A stretch of DNA of 64,000 nucleotides from Flavobacterium glycines (GCF_900100165.1 NZ_FNEO01000001.1:124001-188000); one strand, 5' to 3'; shown: positions 9,293-18,791, counted from the first letter of the stretch. Program-made: numbers and translations. The notes: generated by a model from the sequence alone, not told the origin.

Positions 9293-11200
9293 ATGAGTCG
9301 TTACAAGATAAGTAATTTCGAAGAGTACTTCAAAGAATACAAAAAATCGATTAAAGACCCTAAGAAATTTTGGGACAAAATTGCCTCTGAAAATTTTACC
9401 TGGTATCAGGAATGGGACAAAGTTGTTGATTTTAATATGGCTGAAGCTGAAATCAAATGGTTTGTAGATGCTAAAGTTAACATCACAAAAAACTGTATTG
9501 ATCGTCATTTGGCTAAAAAGGGAGATAAAACAGCCATCATTTTCGAACCAAACAATCCGGACGAAGCTTCACAATCATTCACTTACAACGAATTGCACCA
9601 AAAAGTAAGTAAAATGGCAAATGTGTTATTAAGCCAGGGTATCCAAAAAGGTGACCGTGTTTGTATTTATTTACCAATGATTCCTGAACTGGCCATTGCA
9701 ACACTTGCCTGCGCCCGCATTGGAGCCATTCACTCAGTGGTTTTTGCCGGGTTTTCAGCATCAGCAGTTGCAGCCCGAATCAACGATAGCGAATGTAAAA
9801 TGGTTATCACATCTGACGGAGGTTACCGCGGAAATAAAACAATTGACTTAAAAGGAATTGTTGACGAAGCATTAGTAAACTGTCCATCGGTAGAAAAAGT
9901 ATTAGTTGCTAAAAGAACCAATACGGATGTTCAAATGAAAGAAGGACGTGACCAATGGCTGGCTCCTCTTGTAGAAAAAGCTTCCGACAACAATGCTGCA
10001 GAAATTATGGATGCCGAAGATCCATTGTTCATCCTTTACACTTCGGGGTCAACAGGAAAACCTAAAGGAATGGTACACACCACAGCAGGTTATATGGTTT
10101 ATACCGCTTATACTTTCCAAAACGTATTTAACTACGAAGAAAATGATGTTTTTTGGTGTACTGCCGATATTGGTTGGATTACCGGACATTCTTATATTTT
10201 ATACGGACCATTATTAAACGGAGCAACTACAGTTATTTTCGAGGGCGTTCCTTCTTATCCTGATTTCAGTCGTTTTTGGGAAGTAATAGAAAAACATAAA
10301 GTAAACCAATTCTATACCGCACCTACAGCCATCAGAGCTTTAGCTAAAGAAAGTTTAGATTATGTTCAAAAATATCCTTTGAGTTCTTTGAAAGTAATTG
10401 GTTCAGTAGGAGAACCTATCAACGAAGAAGCTTGGCACTGGTATAACGACCACGTAGGCGGAAAACGTTGTCCTGTTGTGGATACCTGGTGGCAAACCGA
10501 AACGGGAGGAATTCTTATTTCGCCAATTCCTTTTATTACACCAACAAAACCAACTTATGCCACCTTACCGCTTCCGGGAATTCAGGCTGTATTGATGGAT
10601 GAAAAACGAAACGAGATTGAAGACAATCAGGTAGTAGGAAGTTTGTGTATTAAATTCCCTTGGCCTGGAATTGCCAGAACCATTTGGGGCGATCACAAAC
10701 GCTATAAAGAAACGTATTTCTCTACTTTCCCAGGAAAATATTTCAGTGGAGACGGTGCTTTGCGTGATGAAGTAGGTTATTACAGAATTACAGGTCGTGT
10801 GGATGATGTAATTATTGTTTCTGGACATAATTTAGGAACAGCTCCTATTGAAGATGCCATCAACGAACATCCGGCAGTTGCTGAAAGTGCCATTGTAGGT
10901 TTCCCTCATGACATCAAAGGAAATGCTTTGTATGGTTTTGTAATCCTGAAAGAAACTGGGGAAAAACGCGACAAAGCAAACCTTGCAAAAGAAATCAACC
11001 AACATATTGCAGATCACATTGGACCTATTGCCAAATTAGATAAGATTCAATTTGTATCCGGATTACCAAAAACACGCTCCGGAAAAATCATGCGTCGTAT
11101 ACTTCGTAAGATTGCCGAAGGCGATTTTTCAAATTTTGGTGACACCACAACCCTGTTAAACCCGGAAATTGTGGACGAAATTAAAAATGGAAAAATCTAA
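9293..11200 (+). CDS. acs: Acetyl-CoA synthetase (AMP-forming)
   Basis: 635 residues, the usual length. It makes acetyl-CoA from acetate, ATP and CoA in the cytoplasm. Visible are the P-loop-like motif YTSGSTGKPKGMVHT (about 247-261), the WWQTETGG motif, TGRVDDVI near the C-terminal hinge, and SGKIMRR with the catalytic, typically acetylatable lysine at residue 598. It follows the receiver gene by 24 nt and is last in the acetate cluster, closed by a strong terminator. Confidence 0.97.
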   Translation: MSRYKISNFEEYFKEYKKSIKDPKKFWDKIASENFTWYQEWDKVVDFNMAEAEIKWFVDAKVNITKNCIDRHLAKKGDKTAIIFEPNNPDEASQSFTYNELHQKVSKMANVLLSQGIQKGDRVCIYLPMIPELAIATLACARIGAIHSVVFAGFSASAVAARINDSECKMVITSDGGYRGNKTIDLKGIVDEALVNCPSVEKVLVAKRTNTDVQMKEGRDQWLAPLVEKASDNNAAEIMDAEDPLFILYTSGSTGKPKGMVHTTAGYMVYTAYTFQNVFNYEENDVFWCTADIGWITGHSYILYGPLLNGATTVIFEGVPSYPDFSRFWEVIEKHKVNQFYTAPTAIRALAKESLDYVQKYPLSSLKVIGSVGEPINEEAWHWYNDHVGGKRCPVVDTWWQTETGGILISPIPFITPTKPTYATLPLPGIQAVLMDEKRNEIEDNQVVGSLCIKFPWPGIARTIWGDHKRYKETYFSTFPGKYFSGDGALRDEVGYYRITGRVDDVIIVSGHNLGTAPIEDAINEHPAVAESAIVGFPHDIKGNALYGFVILKETGEKRDKANLAKEINQHIADHIGPIAKLDKIQFVSGLPKTRSGKIMRRILRKIAEGDFSNFGDTTTLLNPEIVDEIKNGKI

Positions 11201-11230
11201 TTTCAGAATAAAAATTTCGGAATAAAAACA

Positions 11231-11267
11231 AAAGCTGCTCTTTTCAACGGAGCAGCTTTTATTTTTT
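11231..11267 (+). terminator. Intrinsic terminator after acs
   Basis: AAAGCTGCTC (11231-11240) pairs with GAGCAGCTTT (11250-11259) and a T-rich tail follows (to 11267). It lies 30 nt after the acs stop codon. Confidence 0.88.
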
Positions 11268-11305
11268 AAACCACTATTCTAAACCTTATTTCCTTTCAAA
11301 ATAGT

Positions 11306-11313
11306 TATTTTTG
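11306..11313 (+). promoter_or_regulatory. Candidate -7 box (TATTTTTG) upstream of the GH13 gene
   Basis: TATTTTTG fits the Bacteroidetes TAnnTTTG consensus, lies after the acs terminator and about 110 nt before the GH13 start. No clear TTG element is visible at the expected -33 distance, so this is only a candidate. Confidence 0.35.
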
Positions 11314-11423
11314 CTACATTAGTTAGTAAAACATTTACACAGATAATCCAATTATTCGTGAAATAGCAAATTCATTTACAACCTAAATCCGGGTTTTCAC
11401 ACAACTGTTTAATTATCTATTTT

Positions 11424-13229
11424 ATGAAAAATGAATTGAATCCGTTAATACAAAGAATAGAACCTCCTTTTTGGTATTCAGGAATGCACAATCCCGAACT
11501 TCAAATTCTTTTTTATGGAAAAAACATTGGAGAATATGAAATTACAATTGAAAACAGTACTGCTATAACCAATATAAAACGAACTGAAAACCCCAATTTT
11601 ATCTTTGTAACCATTGACACTCAAAACATAAATACAAACGAAATTGATTTTACGTTCCAACAAAAAAACAAAAAACCTTTTACCCAAAAATACGAACTCA
11701 GAAAACGACGTAAAGATTCGGCTTTACGCAAAAGTTTTGACGCCTCTGATTGTATTTACCTCTTAATGCCTGATCGTTTTGCCAATGGAAATCCAAACAA
11801 CCAAAACGACAGCAACACCTCCGAAAAATACAACCGGGATTTACCCGGAGGACGTCATGGCGGGGACATTGAAGGCATCATACAAAATCTGGATTATATA
11901 AAATCTCTTGGTGTTACAGCCATTTGGAGTACTCCGCTTTGCGAAGACAACGAAACAGAATTCTCTTACCATGGCTACGCCCAATCGGATGTGTACAAAA
12001 TTGATCCTCGTTTTGGAACCAATGAAGATTATATTCGTCTGGTTGAAAAAGCACACCAACTCGGACTTAAAATCATTATGGATTATGTAACGAATCATTG
12101 GGGAATTGAACATTGGATGGTAAAAGATTCACCAACAAACGACTGGATTCATCGCTTTGAAAATTACACCGAAACGAACCACAAAAGAAGCACAGTTAGT
12201 GATATCAATGCTTCAAAAATTGACAGAACCATTTGTCTCAACGGTTGGTTTGTTCCCACAATGCCTGACTTAAACATTAGCAATCCTCTAGTTTTTAACT
12301 ATCTTCGTCAAAATGCCATTTGGTGGATAGAATATGCTAATCTGGACGGTTTTAGAGTAGACACTTACAACTACTCCGAACCGGAATACATTGCTAAATG
12401 GACAAAAGCTATTACTGACGAATACCCGAATTTCAACCTTGTTGGCGAAATTACTATGCGTAACCAAAGCTTACTTTCGTATTGGCAAAAAGACAGTGCC
12501 ATCGCTAAAATCCAAAACTTCAATTCTAATTTACCTAGCGTAATGGATTTTGCTTTATCAGATGCTTTACAAATGGTTTTTAACGAAGACGATGACACTT
12601 GGGATCAGGGAATAACCAAAATTTACGATTTACTTTCTAAAGATTTTCTGTTTCCAAACATCAACAACTTATTAATTTTTGGAGAAAATCACGACACCCG
12701 ACGATTGAATCACATTTACAATAACGACATTAGAAAATACAAAATGGCAATGATTATGCTGGCTACTTTGCGTGGAATTCCACAATTGTATTATGGTTCT
12801 GAAATTGGTATGGCGGGAGATCAAAACTTAGGCGATGCCGATATCCGAAGGGATTTTCCAGGTGGCTGGGAAAATGACGAAAATAATGCGTTCCATCCTG
12901 AAACCCGCTCTGAATGTCAAAAAGTCTATTTTGATTTTACTTCCAAATTATTCCACTGGCGAAAAACAAACGAAGCGGTACATTTTGGCAAAACCACTCA
13001 TTACATTCCAGAAAACAATGTCTATGTTTATTTTAGGTACAATTCAAATAAAAGTGTCATGGTAATTATTAATAACAATCCTGAAAATCAAAATATCGAC
13101 ACGAAACGATTTCAGGAAAACATCAAGAATTATACAACCGGGAAGGAAGTTATAACAAACACAAAGTTTGATTTATCAAAAACTATTTCTATCGAAGGAA
13201 AATCAGGATTGATTTTAGAATTAGAATAG
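11424..13229 (+). CDS. GH13 alpha-amylase-family enzyme (cyclomaltodextrinase/neopullulanase-like)
   Basis: 601 residues. An N-terminal immunoglobulin-like domain (about 1-95, typical of cyclomaltodextrinases) precedes the GH13 barrel. Catalytic residues can be read: nucleophile D313 (GFRVD), acid/base E342 (LVGE) and transition-state D424 (ENHD). A small C-terminal beta domain closes the protein. The family cuts alpha-1,4-glucans or cyclodextrins. No signal peptide or lipobox is visible, so unlike outer-membrane or periplasmic SusA-type enzymes this one is probably cytoplasmic. It has its own upstream region and is not clearly linked to a SusC/D pair. Confidence 0.9.
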   Translation: MKNELNPLIQRIEPPFWYSGMHNPELQILFYGKNIGEYEITIENSTAITNIKRTENPNFIFVTIDTQNINTNEIDFTFQQKNKKPFTQKYELRKRRKDSALRKSFDASDCIYLLMPDRFANGNPNNQNDSNTSEKYNRDLPGGRHGGDIEGIIQNLDYIKSLGVTAIWSTPLCEDNETEFSYHGYAQSDVYKIDPRFGTNEDYIRLVEKAHQLGLKIIMDYVTNHWGIEHWMVKDSPTNDWIHRFENYTETNHKRSTVSDINASKIDRTICLNGWFVPTMPDLNISNPLVFNYLRQNAIWWIEYANLDGFRVDTYNYSEPEYIAKWTKAITDEYPNFNLVGEITMRNQSLLSYWQKDSAIAKIQNFNSNLPSVMDFALSDALQMVFNEDDDTWDQGITKIYDLLSKDFLFPNINNLLIFGENHDTRRLNHIYNNDIRKYKMAMIMLATLRGIPQLYYGSEIGMAGDQNLGDADIRRDFPGGWENDENNAFHPETRSECQKVYFDFTSKLFHWRKTNEAVHFGKTTHYIPENNVYVYFRYNSNKSVMVIINNNPENQNIDTKRFQENIKNYTTGKEVITNTKFDLSKTISIEGKSGLILELE

Positions 13230-13237
13230 ACTTTTCA

Positions 13238-13380
13238 ACACAAAGTTTTTCAATTTTACCGCAAAATTCGCAAAGTTTTACACAAGGAGTGCTGAGCTTC
13301 TTAGAAAAAACTTTGTGTTTCTCTGCGTAACTTTGCGAGTCTTTGTGAGAATAAAACCCAAAACTTTGCGAACTTTGTAG
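13238..13380. repeat. Imperfect intergenic palindrome rich in CTTTGTG/CTTTGCG
   Basis: ACACAAAGTTTTTC (13238-13251) is mirrored by GAAAAAACTTTGTGT (13304-13318). A second set of CGCAAAG and CTTTGCG words extends to 13380. It fills almost the whole gap between two co-directional genes. The same kind of long inverted repeat occurs in other gaps of this window, so it is probably a dispersed, non-coding element. Confidence 0.6.
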
Positions 13381-13393
13381 TTAAAAAAACTCC

Positions 13394-14086
13394 ATGCTCA
13401 AAATAGGTCATCGTGGCGCCAGAGGATACGCAGCAGAAAACACCCTGAGTAGTTTCGAAAAAGCAATCGATTTAAAAGTTGACGGCATTGAACTTGATGT
13501 ACATTTAAGTGCCGATGGCGAACTCATGGTTATTCACGATGAAACTATTGACAGAACCACCAATGGCAAAGGTTTAGTAAACTCTTTTACAAAAGCTGAA
13601 TTGCAGAATTTCAGTATTGAAGACAATAATAAAATCCCGACTCTTTCATCAGTTTTTGATTTGGTTGATCGTCGTTGTTTTATAAATATTGAGCTTAAAA
13701 GTTTTGAAACTGCCGCTAAAGTAGTTGCTTTAATCGAAAAATATATCCGTGAAAAACATTGGAAATACACTGATTTCATCGTTTCCAGTTTCGATTGGGA
13801 TGCCTTAGAAGAAGTTAATTTTGTCAATCCTGAAATTCCAATTGCAGTATTGACCGAAACAGATTTAGATAAGGCATTGGCTTTCGCCAAAATAATTCAG
13901 GCAAAAGCTATCAATCCCGATTTTCAATTACTAAACATTGAAAACACTAAAAAACTACAGGAAAACGGTTTTGAAGTTTATCCATGGACTGTCAACGAAA
14001 CTGCCGACATAAAAAAAATGCAATCCTTTAACGTAAACGGAATCATCTCCGATTTTCCAGATAAAATTTCCTTTTCAAACCATTAA
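13394..14086 (+). CDS. ugpQ: Glycerophosphodiester phosphodiesterase
   Basis: 230 residues, a single GDPD TIM barrel. The metal and catalytic motifs are seen in order: HRGARGYAAENT (about 6-17), ELDV (about 33-36) and HDETIDRTT (about 48-56). The family hydrolyses glycerophosphodiesters to glycerol-3-phosphate and an alcohol. No signal peptide is visible, so it is probably cytoplasmic. Its last residues (SNH) and stop codon lie inside one arm of the inverted repeat that flanks the next gene. Confidence 0.93.
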   Translation: MLKIGHRGARGYAAENTLSSFEKAIDLKVDGIELDVHLSADGELMVIHDETIDRTTNGKGLVNSFTKAELQNFSIEDNNKIPTLSSVFDLVDRRCFINIELKSFETAAKVVALIEKYIREKHWKYTDFIVSSFDWDALEEVNFVNPEIPIAVLTETDLDKALAFAKIIQAKAINPDFQLLNIENTKKLQENGFEVYPWTVNETADIKKMQSFNVNGIISDFPDKISFSNH

Positions 14087-14088
14087 GA
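14077..14088. repeat. Left arm of inverted repeat around the GxxExxY gene
   Basis: AAACCATTAAGA here is the exact reverse complement of TCTTAATGGTTT at 14580-14591. This arm overlaps the end of the GDPD gene. Confidence 0.6.
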
Positions 14089-14116
14089 ACATTAAGTTCA
14101 TTAAAAAATTCCATTT

Positions 14117-14524
14117 ATGACTAAAAAAGAAATAACTCAGTTATCTTATGAAATTATTGGATATGCTATAAAAGTACATAAGAAACTAGGCCCTGGTTTA
14201 TTGGAAAAAATATATGAGGAATGCTTAAAATATGAACTGGAAAAAAACGGACACAATGTGAAACAGCAAATTAATGTAGAAATCGATTATTATGATTTAG
14301 AATTATCAAATCCACTACGATTGGATTTATTAGTAAATGATTGTATTATAGTCGAATTAAAAACAGTTGAAAAGTTTCACCCAATAGACGAAGCCAAACT
14401 GTTAACCTATATGAAACTACTAAGTGTCCCACAAGGATTGCTCATTAATTTTAACACCACCAACATAACAAAATCTTACAAACCATTAATAAATGAATAT
14501 TTTTCTAAACTCGCAGACGACTAA
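14117..14524 (+). CDS. GxxExxY protein
   Basis: 135 residues. The family motif GPGLLEKIYEECL (about 26-38) gives the GxxExxY name. A later RLDLLV...IIVELKT stretch resembles the core of PD-(D/E)XK nucleases. The biochemical function of the family is unknown to me. The gene is short, AT-rich and sits between inverted copies of AAACCATTAAGA, with a second copy of the right arm just before the next gene. This suggests a gene that came in with, or inserted into, a repeat element. Confidence 0.85.
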   Translation: MTKKEITQLSYEIIGYAIKVHKKLGPGLLEKIYEECLKYELEKNGHNVKQQINVEIDYYDLELSNPLRLDLLVNDCIIVELKTVEKFHPIDEAKLLTYMKLLSVPQGLLINFNTTNITKSYKPLINEYFSKLADD

Positions 14525-14567
14525 AAATATTCTTAATGTTTTAAAACAATATTCAAATAGAGCTTAA

Positions 14568-14642
14568 TTTTCTTAACTCTCTTAATGGTTTAAACAAAAA
14601 AAGTAAACAACTAATATTTCTTAACTCCCTTAATGGTTTAAA
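14568..14642. repeat. Two tandem copies of TTTCTTAACTCYCTTAATGGTTTAAA
   Basis: Two near-identical 25-nt units lie at about 14569-14593 and 14617-14642, separated by an A-rich spacer. The first contains TCTTAATGGTTT (14580-14591), the exact inverse of the element before the GxxExxY gene. The second runs up to the start codon of the flavoprotein gene. Confidence 0.65.
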
Positions 14643-15857
14643 ATGAATCAAAATTTTGACATAATAATTGTTGGCGGTGGCGCAGCAGGATTTTTCACAG
14701 CCATTAACATTGTCGAAAAAAATCCGAAACTTAAAGTAGCTATCCTGGAACGCGGTGCCGAAGTTTTACAAAAAGTTCGTATTTCAGGTGGTGGGCGCTG
14801 CAATGTTACTCATGCCTGTTTTGAACCTAACGAACTGGTTAAATTTTATCCTCGTGGTGAAAAAGAATTACGAGGTCCTTTTCATCAGTTTTGTTCCGGT
14901 GATACGATAGAATGGTTTGAAAAACACGGAGTAGAATTGAAAATCGAAGAAGATGGGCGCATGTTTCCTGTTTCGAATTCTTCGCAAACCATTATTGATT
15001 GTTTCCTGAAAGCCACTCAAAAACTAGGGATTACAGTCCTGACCGGACAAAGTGTACAATCTATTTTCAAAAGAGATAATTTGTGGAAAGTGGAAACTCA
15101 AAATGAGAATTACCTTGTCGAAAAACTAATTCTTGCCACGGGCAGCAACCCTAAAATATGGGAAATGCTCCAACAACAGGGACACGCTATTGTAAGTCCC
15201 GTACCTTCGCTGTTTACTTTCAATATCAAAGATTCCAGGATTAAGGAATTACCAGGTGTTTCAGCTTTAGCTACGGTAAAAGTAAAAGATACCAAACTGA
15301 CTTCAAGTGGTCCTTTATTGATTACGCACTGGGGAATGAGCGGTCCGGCAATTTTGAAATTATCAGCTTGGGGAGCGCGCATTTTACATGATAAAAATTA
15401 TCAGTTCAGCATTTTTGTCAATTGGCTCAATGACATTGACACTAATGATGCCGCACAACTATTGAAAGAGCTGAAACAGGAACACGCAAAAAAAACAGTT
15501 TCTAAAAAATCACCTTTCGAATTAACAAACCGACTTTGGGAAAGCTTAGTTTTAGCCTCCGGTATTACTGCCGAAACCAAATGGGCGGATTTATCCAAAA
15601 CACAACTGCAAAATTTAGCCAGCCAGTTGACAAACGCCAGTTTTCAGGTCAATGGTAAAAGCACTTTTAAAGAAGAATTTGTCACCGCCGGCGGCATCGA
15701 TTTAAAAGAAATCAATTTCAAAACCATGGAAAGCAAACTGCATGAAAACCTTTTTTTCGCAGGAGAAATTGTAAATATCGATGCAATTACCGGAGGTTTT
15801 AATTTTCAAAATGCCTGGACAAGCGGATTTATTGTAGCAAATGCTATTTCACATTAA
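14643..15857 (+). CDS. HI0933/YhiN-family FAD-dependent oxidoreductase
   Basis: 404 residues. An N-terminal FAD-binding Rossmann motif (IIIVGGGAAGFFTAI, about 7-21) and the family hallmark RISGGGRCNVTHAC (about 47-60) are visible. The C-terminal part ends with the FAD-contacting block GEIVNIDAITGGFNFQNAW. The family is widespread and its substrate is not established. The start ATG abuts the upstream repeat. Confidence 0.9.
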   Translation: MNQNFDIIIVGGGAAGFFTAINIVEKNPKLKVAILERGAEVLQKVRISGGGRCNVTHACFEPNELVKFYPRGEKELRGPFHQFCSGDTIEWFEKHGVELKIEEDGRMFPVSNSSQTIIDCFLKATQKLGITVLTGQSVQSIFKRDNLWKVETQNENYLVEKLILATGSNPKIWEMLQQQGHAIVSPVPSLFTFNIKDSRIKELPGVSALATVKVKDTKLTSSGPLLITHWGMSGPAILKLSAWGARILHDKNYQFSIFVNWLNDIDTNDAAQLLKELKQEHAKKTVSKKSPFELTNRLWESLVLASGITAETKWADLSKTQLQNLASQLTNASFQVNGKSTFKEEFVTAGGIDLKEINFKTMESKLHENLFFAGEIVNIDAITGGFNFQNAWTSGFIVANAISH

Positions 15858-15932
15858 TTAACATAATTTTACCTTTAAGCTTAAAGTACCTAAAGAAAAA
15901 ATACTCTAGCTTTACTTACAAATTCCACCTCC

Positions 15933-16679
15933 ATGAAATCGAAACTCCCGTTGCTTTTGTTAACTTGTATCACACAGTTTACTTATTCTCAAACGCATAA
16001 ATTATTAAGAGGAAAAGTAATGTCGGAGCATTTTTTATTACAAAATGTGGATGTGATTAATAAAAACACTGAAACGGCTACCAAAACCAATGAAAAAGGA
16101 GAATTTATCCTTGCGGCAAATGTAAATGACAGTATTCTTTTTTACGACAAAGATTATCCTTTAAAAGGAATCAAACTAAGTTCAGAAGATTTAGAAACGA
16201 ATAACATTATCATTTCTATTGACAAAAAACCAGAAGAGCTAAAAGAAGTTGTCATTCGCAAAGTAAATATCGATTGGAAATTTGATAAAAAATGGGAGCA
16301 AATAAAAAGAGATGAAGCTGCCGTTTACAGACAATCCAAACAATTGAAAAATCCCGGAGTTTATGACGGTACAATTACAAACGGAATAGATTTTGTCAAA
16401 ATAGGAAAAATGCTTTTTGGAGATCTTTTCAAAGGAAAAAAAATAAAAGCCGACAATCCTGAAGCATTCAAAGAAATGATAACTACCAATTTTGATGAAA
16501 ATTTCTTTACTGAAACCTTACAATTAAAGAAAACAGAAATCGATTCTTTTCTCACGTTTTGCAATTTCGACCCTGAGTCTAAAAAAATCCTGCAGGATAA
16601 AAATTCCAACTCGCTTATTTTAATGAATTATTTGTATGAAAAAAGCATAGAATTCAAGAAAATTAACCCCTCAGAATAA
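15933..16679 (+). CDS. Exported CarboxypepD_reg-like domain protein
   Basis: 248 residues. A signal peptide (about 1-19, ending FTYSQ) precedes a CarboxypepD_reg-like beta-sandwich at about 22-100, followed by a charged helical part of unknown role. Such proteins are common in Bacteroidetes envelopes; the function is unknown. It is followed after 7 nt by the DUF1801 gene. Confidence 0.75.
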   Translation: MKSKLPLLLLTCITQFTYSQTHKLLRGKVMSEHFLLQNVDVINKNTETATKTNEKGEFILAANVNDSILFYDKDYPLKGIKLSSEDLETNNIIISIDKKPEELKEVVIRKVNIDWKFDKKWEQIKRDEAAVYRQSKQLKNPGVYDGTITNGIDFVKIGKMLFGDLFKGKKIKADNPEAFKEMITTNFDENFFTETLQLKKTEIDSFLTFCNFDPESKKILQDKNSNSLILMNYLYEKSIEFKKINPSE

Positions 16680-16686
16680 AGCTGTA

Positions 16687-17040
16687 ATGAAAAATGTAAA
16701 TCAATATATCGATACACTTCCGGTTGAAATTCAAAAAATTGCTCAGGAAATAAGACGTATCATTAAAAATGAAGCCCCCGATTGTATCGAGAGTATCTCT
16801 TATGGAATGCCTGCCTATAAAACATTTGGGAAACCGTTAGTTTACTTTGCTGTTTATAAAAATCATATTGGTTTGTATGCTACCCCTTCCGGGCATGAGC
16901 AATTTTCGAATGAACTATCAAAATACAAACAAGGTAAAGGTTCTGTTCAATTTCCTCTGCACTCCCCTATTCCTTTCGACTTAATTCAAAAAATAGTAGC
17001 TTTTAGAGTAAAAGAAAACAACGATAAATTCAAAAAATAA
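16687..17040 (+). CDS. DUF1801/YdhG-like small protein
   Basis: 117 residues, a single domain. The pattern of an N-terminal helix, the ISYGMPAYKTFGKPLVYFAVYKNHIGLY block and a KGSVQFPLHSPIP loop matches the DUF1801 (YdhG/frataxin-like fold) family. Some members are described as iron chaperones. Function here is not known; it lies 7 nt after the previous gene and converges on tspO. Confidence 0.8.
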   Translation: MKNVNQYIDTLPVEIQKIAQEIRRIIKNEAPDCIESISYGMPAYKTFGKPLVYFAVYKNHIGLYATPSGHEQFSNELSKYKQGKGSVQFPLHSPIPFDLIQKIVAFRVKENNDKFKK

Positions 17041-17072
17041 GAATTCGTTTTTTTTGAGATTGTTATTGATTT

Positions 17073-17549
17073 TTATCTGTTCAGCCACCAAACACTTGCA
17101 TTTAAAACAGCTGCGAAAGCTACCCAAATCAAATAAGGCATCAATAAATATCCTGTTACTTTATTAATTTTAGTAAACTGAAAATAGGTTTCGTAAATCA
17201 TCAGCCACAAAAGAATAATCTCTAAACCAGCCAACATCGGATTGTGTAAACCAAAAAACAAATAGGACCAAATTGCATTCAAGACCAATTGAATCACAAA
17301 AAACACCAAGGCTTTTTTAACAGCTCCTTTATCAAAACTAAAACGATCCCAAACCAAGCCTGCTGCCACTCCCATCATGATGTACAATAGGGTCCAAACA
17401 GGAGCAAAAACCCAATTAGGTGGATTAAAACTTGGCTTCACCAATGTTGGATACCAATCTAAAATAGCAGATCGAGTTTCTATTCCTGAAAAATAGCCCA
17501 CAGCCAGACATATAGCAACTGTAACAATTATTTTAGTAATCTTATTCAT
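17073..17549 (-). CDS. tspO: TspO/MBR family membrane protein
   Basis: 158 residues with five membrane helices and the tryptophan-rich family pattern (WYPTLVKPSFNPPNWVFAPVW, about 35-55, then WSYLFFGLHNPMLAG). The family binds porphyrins, and sterols in some members. The reading frame is open up to a TTG at 17567, but the ATG at 17549 gives a clean N-terminus that starts with the first helix, so I use it. It is convergent with the DUF1801 gene and divergent from the mevalonate genes. Confidence 0.9.
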   Translation of the reverse strand: MNKITKIIVTVAICLAVGYFSGIETRSAILDWYPTLVKPSFNPPNWVFAPVWTLLYIMMGVAAGLVWDRFSFDKGAVKKALVFFVIQLVLNAIWSYLFFGLHNPMLAGLEIILLWLMIYETYFQFTKINKVTGYLLMPYLIWVAFAAVLNASVWWLNR

Positions 17550-17627
17550 AATTATATTTTTTTTCAAAAATAATAAACTTTACACCGATTCGACAAATAA
17601 AGCGATCAACCTATAATCCAAAAAAAG

Positions 17628-17635
17628 TATCTTTG
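17628..17635 (+). promoter_or_regulatory. -7 box (TATCTTTG) for the mevalonate genes
   Basis: TATCTTTG matches the Bacteroidetes TAnnTTTG consensus and lies 18 nt before the diphosphomevalonate decarboxylase start, a typical short leader. The -33 element is not obvious. Confidence 0.65.
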
Positions 17636-17652
17636 CGCAAATTTTATCATTC

Positions 17653-18738
17653 ATGTTTACAGCAAACGATTTTATTCCAAGCCAATATTCTCAAACAATA
17701 GAAAACGGTCACTTTCAATGGAGCGTGCCCAGCAATATCGCTTTGGTGAAATATTGGGGAAAAAAAGACAATCAGATTCCGGCTAATCCTTCGGTGAGTT
17801 TTACGCTAAATAACTGTAAAACAATTACCAAACTGTCTTTCGATAAAAAACAGAATACTGGAAATTTTTCATTCGACTTGCTTTTTGAAGGAAAACCAAA
17901 AGAAGATTTCAAGCCAAAAATCCAGAAATTCTTTGAGCGAATTGAAATCTATTTGCCTTTTCTGAAAGAGTATCATTTTACAATTGATACCGAGAATACT
18001 TTTCCGCACAGCTCCGGAATTGCTTCTTCTGCCTCAGGAATGGCGGCATTGGCAATGAACCTGATGAGTTTGGAAAAAGCCTTAAATCCTGTAATGTCTG
18101 AGGATTATTTTTATCAAAAAGCATCACTTTTAGCCCGATTAGGTTCAGGAAGTGCTTGCCGAAGCGTAAAAGGTCAAATGGTAGTTTGGGGCAACCAGAC
18201 AAATATTAAAGGAAGTTCGGATTTATTTGGTGTGGAATTTCCGTATGCTGTTCACGAAAATTTCAAAAATTATCAGGATACAATTTTGCTAGTTGACAAA
18301 GGCGAAAAACAGGTTTCGAGTACTGTAGGACATGATTTAATGCACAACCATCCTTTTGCCGAAAGGCGATTTGCACAAGCACACGAAAATCTGGACGAAC
18401 TAATTAGCATTTTCGAAAACGGAAATTTGGAAGAATTCATTAAAATAGTCGAAAGCGAAGCCTTGACTCTGCATGCCATGATGATGACATCCATGCCGTA
18501 TTATATACTAATGAAACCAAACACTTTGGAAATTATAAATACCATTTGGAAATTCAGAAATGAGACTCAAATCCCTGTTTGTTTCACACTTGATGCCGGT
18601 GCAAATGTGCATGTTTTATATCCAAATAAAGACAAAGAAAAAATATTGCAATTTATTAAAGACGAATTAGTTGACTTTTGTCAAAATGGGCAGTACCTTT
18701 GTGACGAAATTGGAAACGGAGCTATTCAAATAAAATAA
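17653..18738 (+). CDS. mvaD: Diphosphomevalonate decarboxylase
   Basis: 361 residues of the GHMP-kinase fold. Visible are NIALVKYWGKKD (about 28-39), the glycine/serine-rich ATP loop SSGIASSASGMAALA (about 120-134), GSGSACRS (about 162-169) and the C-terminal LDAGANVHVLYP. It converts mevalonate diphosphate to isopentenyl diphosphate in the cytoplasm. It is followed by a mevalonate-kinase-like gene and a prenyltransferase, a mevalonate pathway group. Confidence 0.95.
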   Translation: MFTANDFIPSQYSQTIENGHFQWSVPSNIALVKYWGKKDNQIPANPSVSFTLNNCKTITKLSFDKKQNTGNFSFDLLFEGKPKEDFKPKIQKFFERIEIYLPFLKEYHFTIDTENTFPHSSGIASSASGMAALAMNLMSLEKALNPVMSEDYFYQKASLLARLGSGSACRSVKGQMVVWGNQTNIKGSSDLFGVEFPYAVHENFKNYQDTILLVDKGEKQVSSTVGHDLMHNHPFAERRFAQAHENLDELISIFENGNLEEFIKIVESEALTLHAMMMTSMPYYILMKPNTLEIINTIWKFRNETQIPVCFTLDAGANVHVLYPNKDKEKILQFIKDELVDFCQNGQYLCDEIGNGAIQIK

Positions 18739-18791
18739 TTAGTATTATATTTACTTAACGTATCTATTTCATTCTAAACTCTTAATTACAA

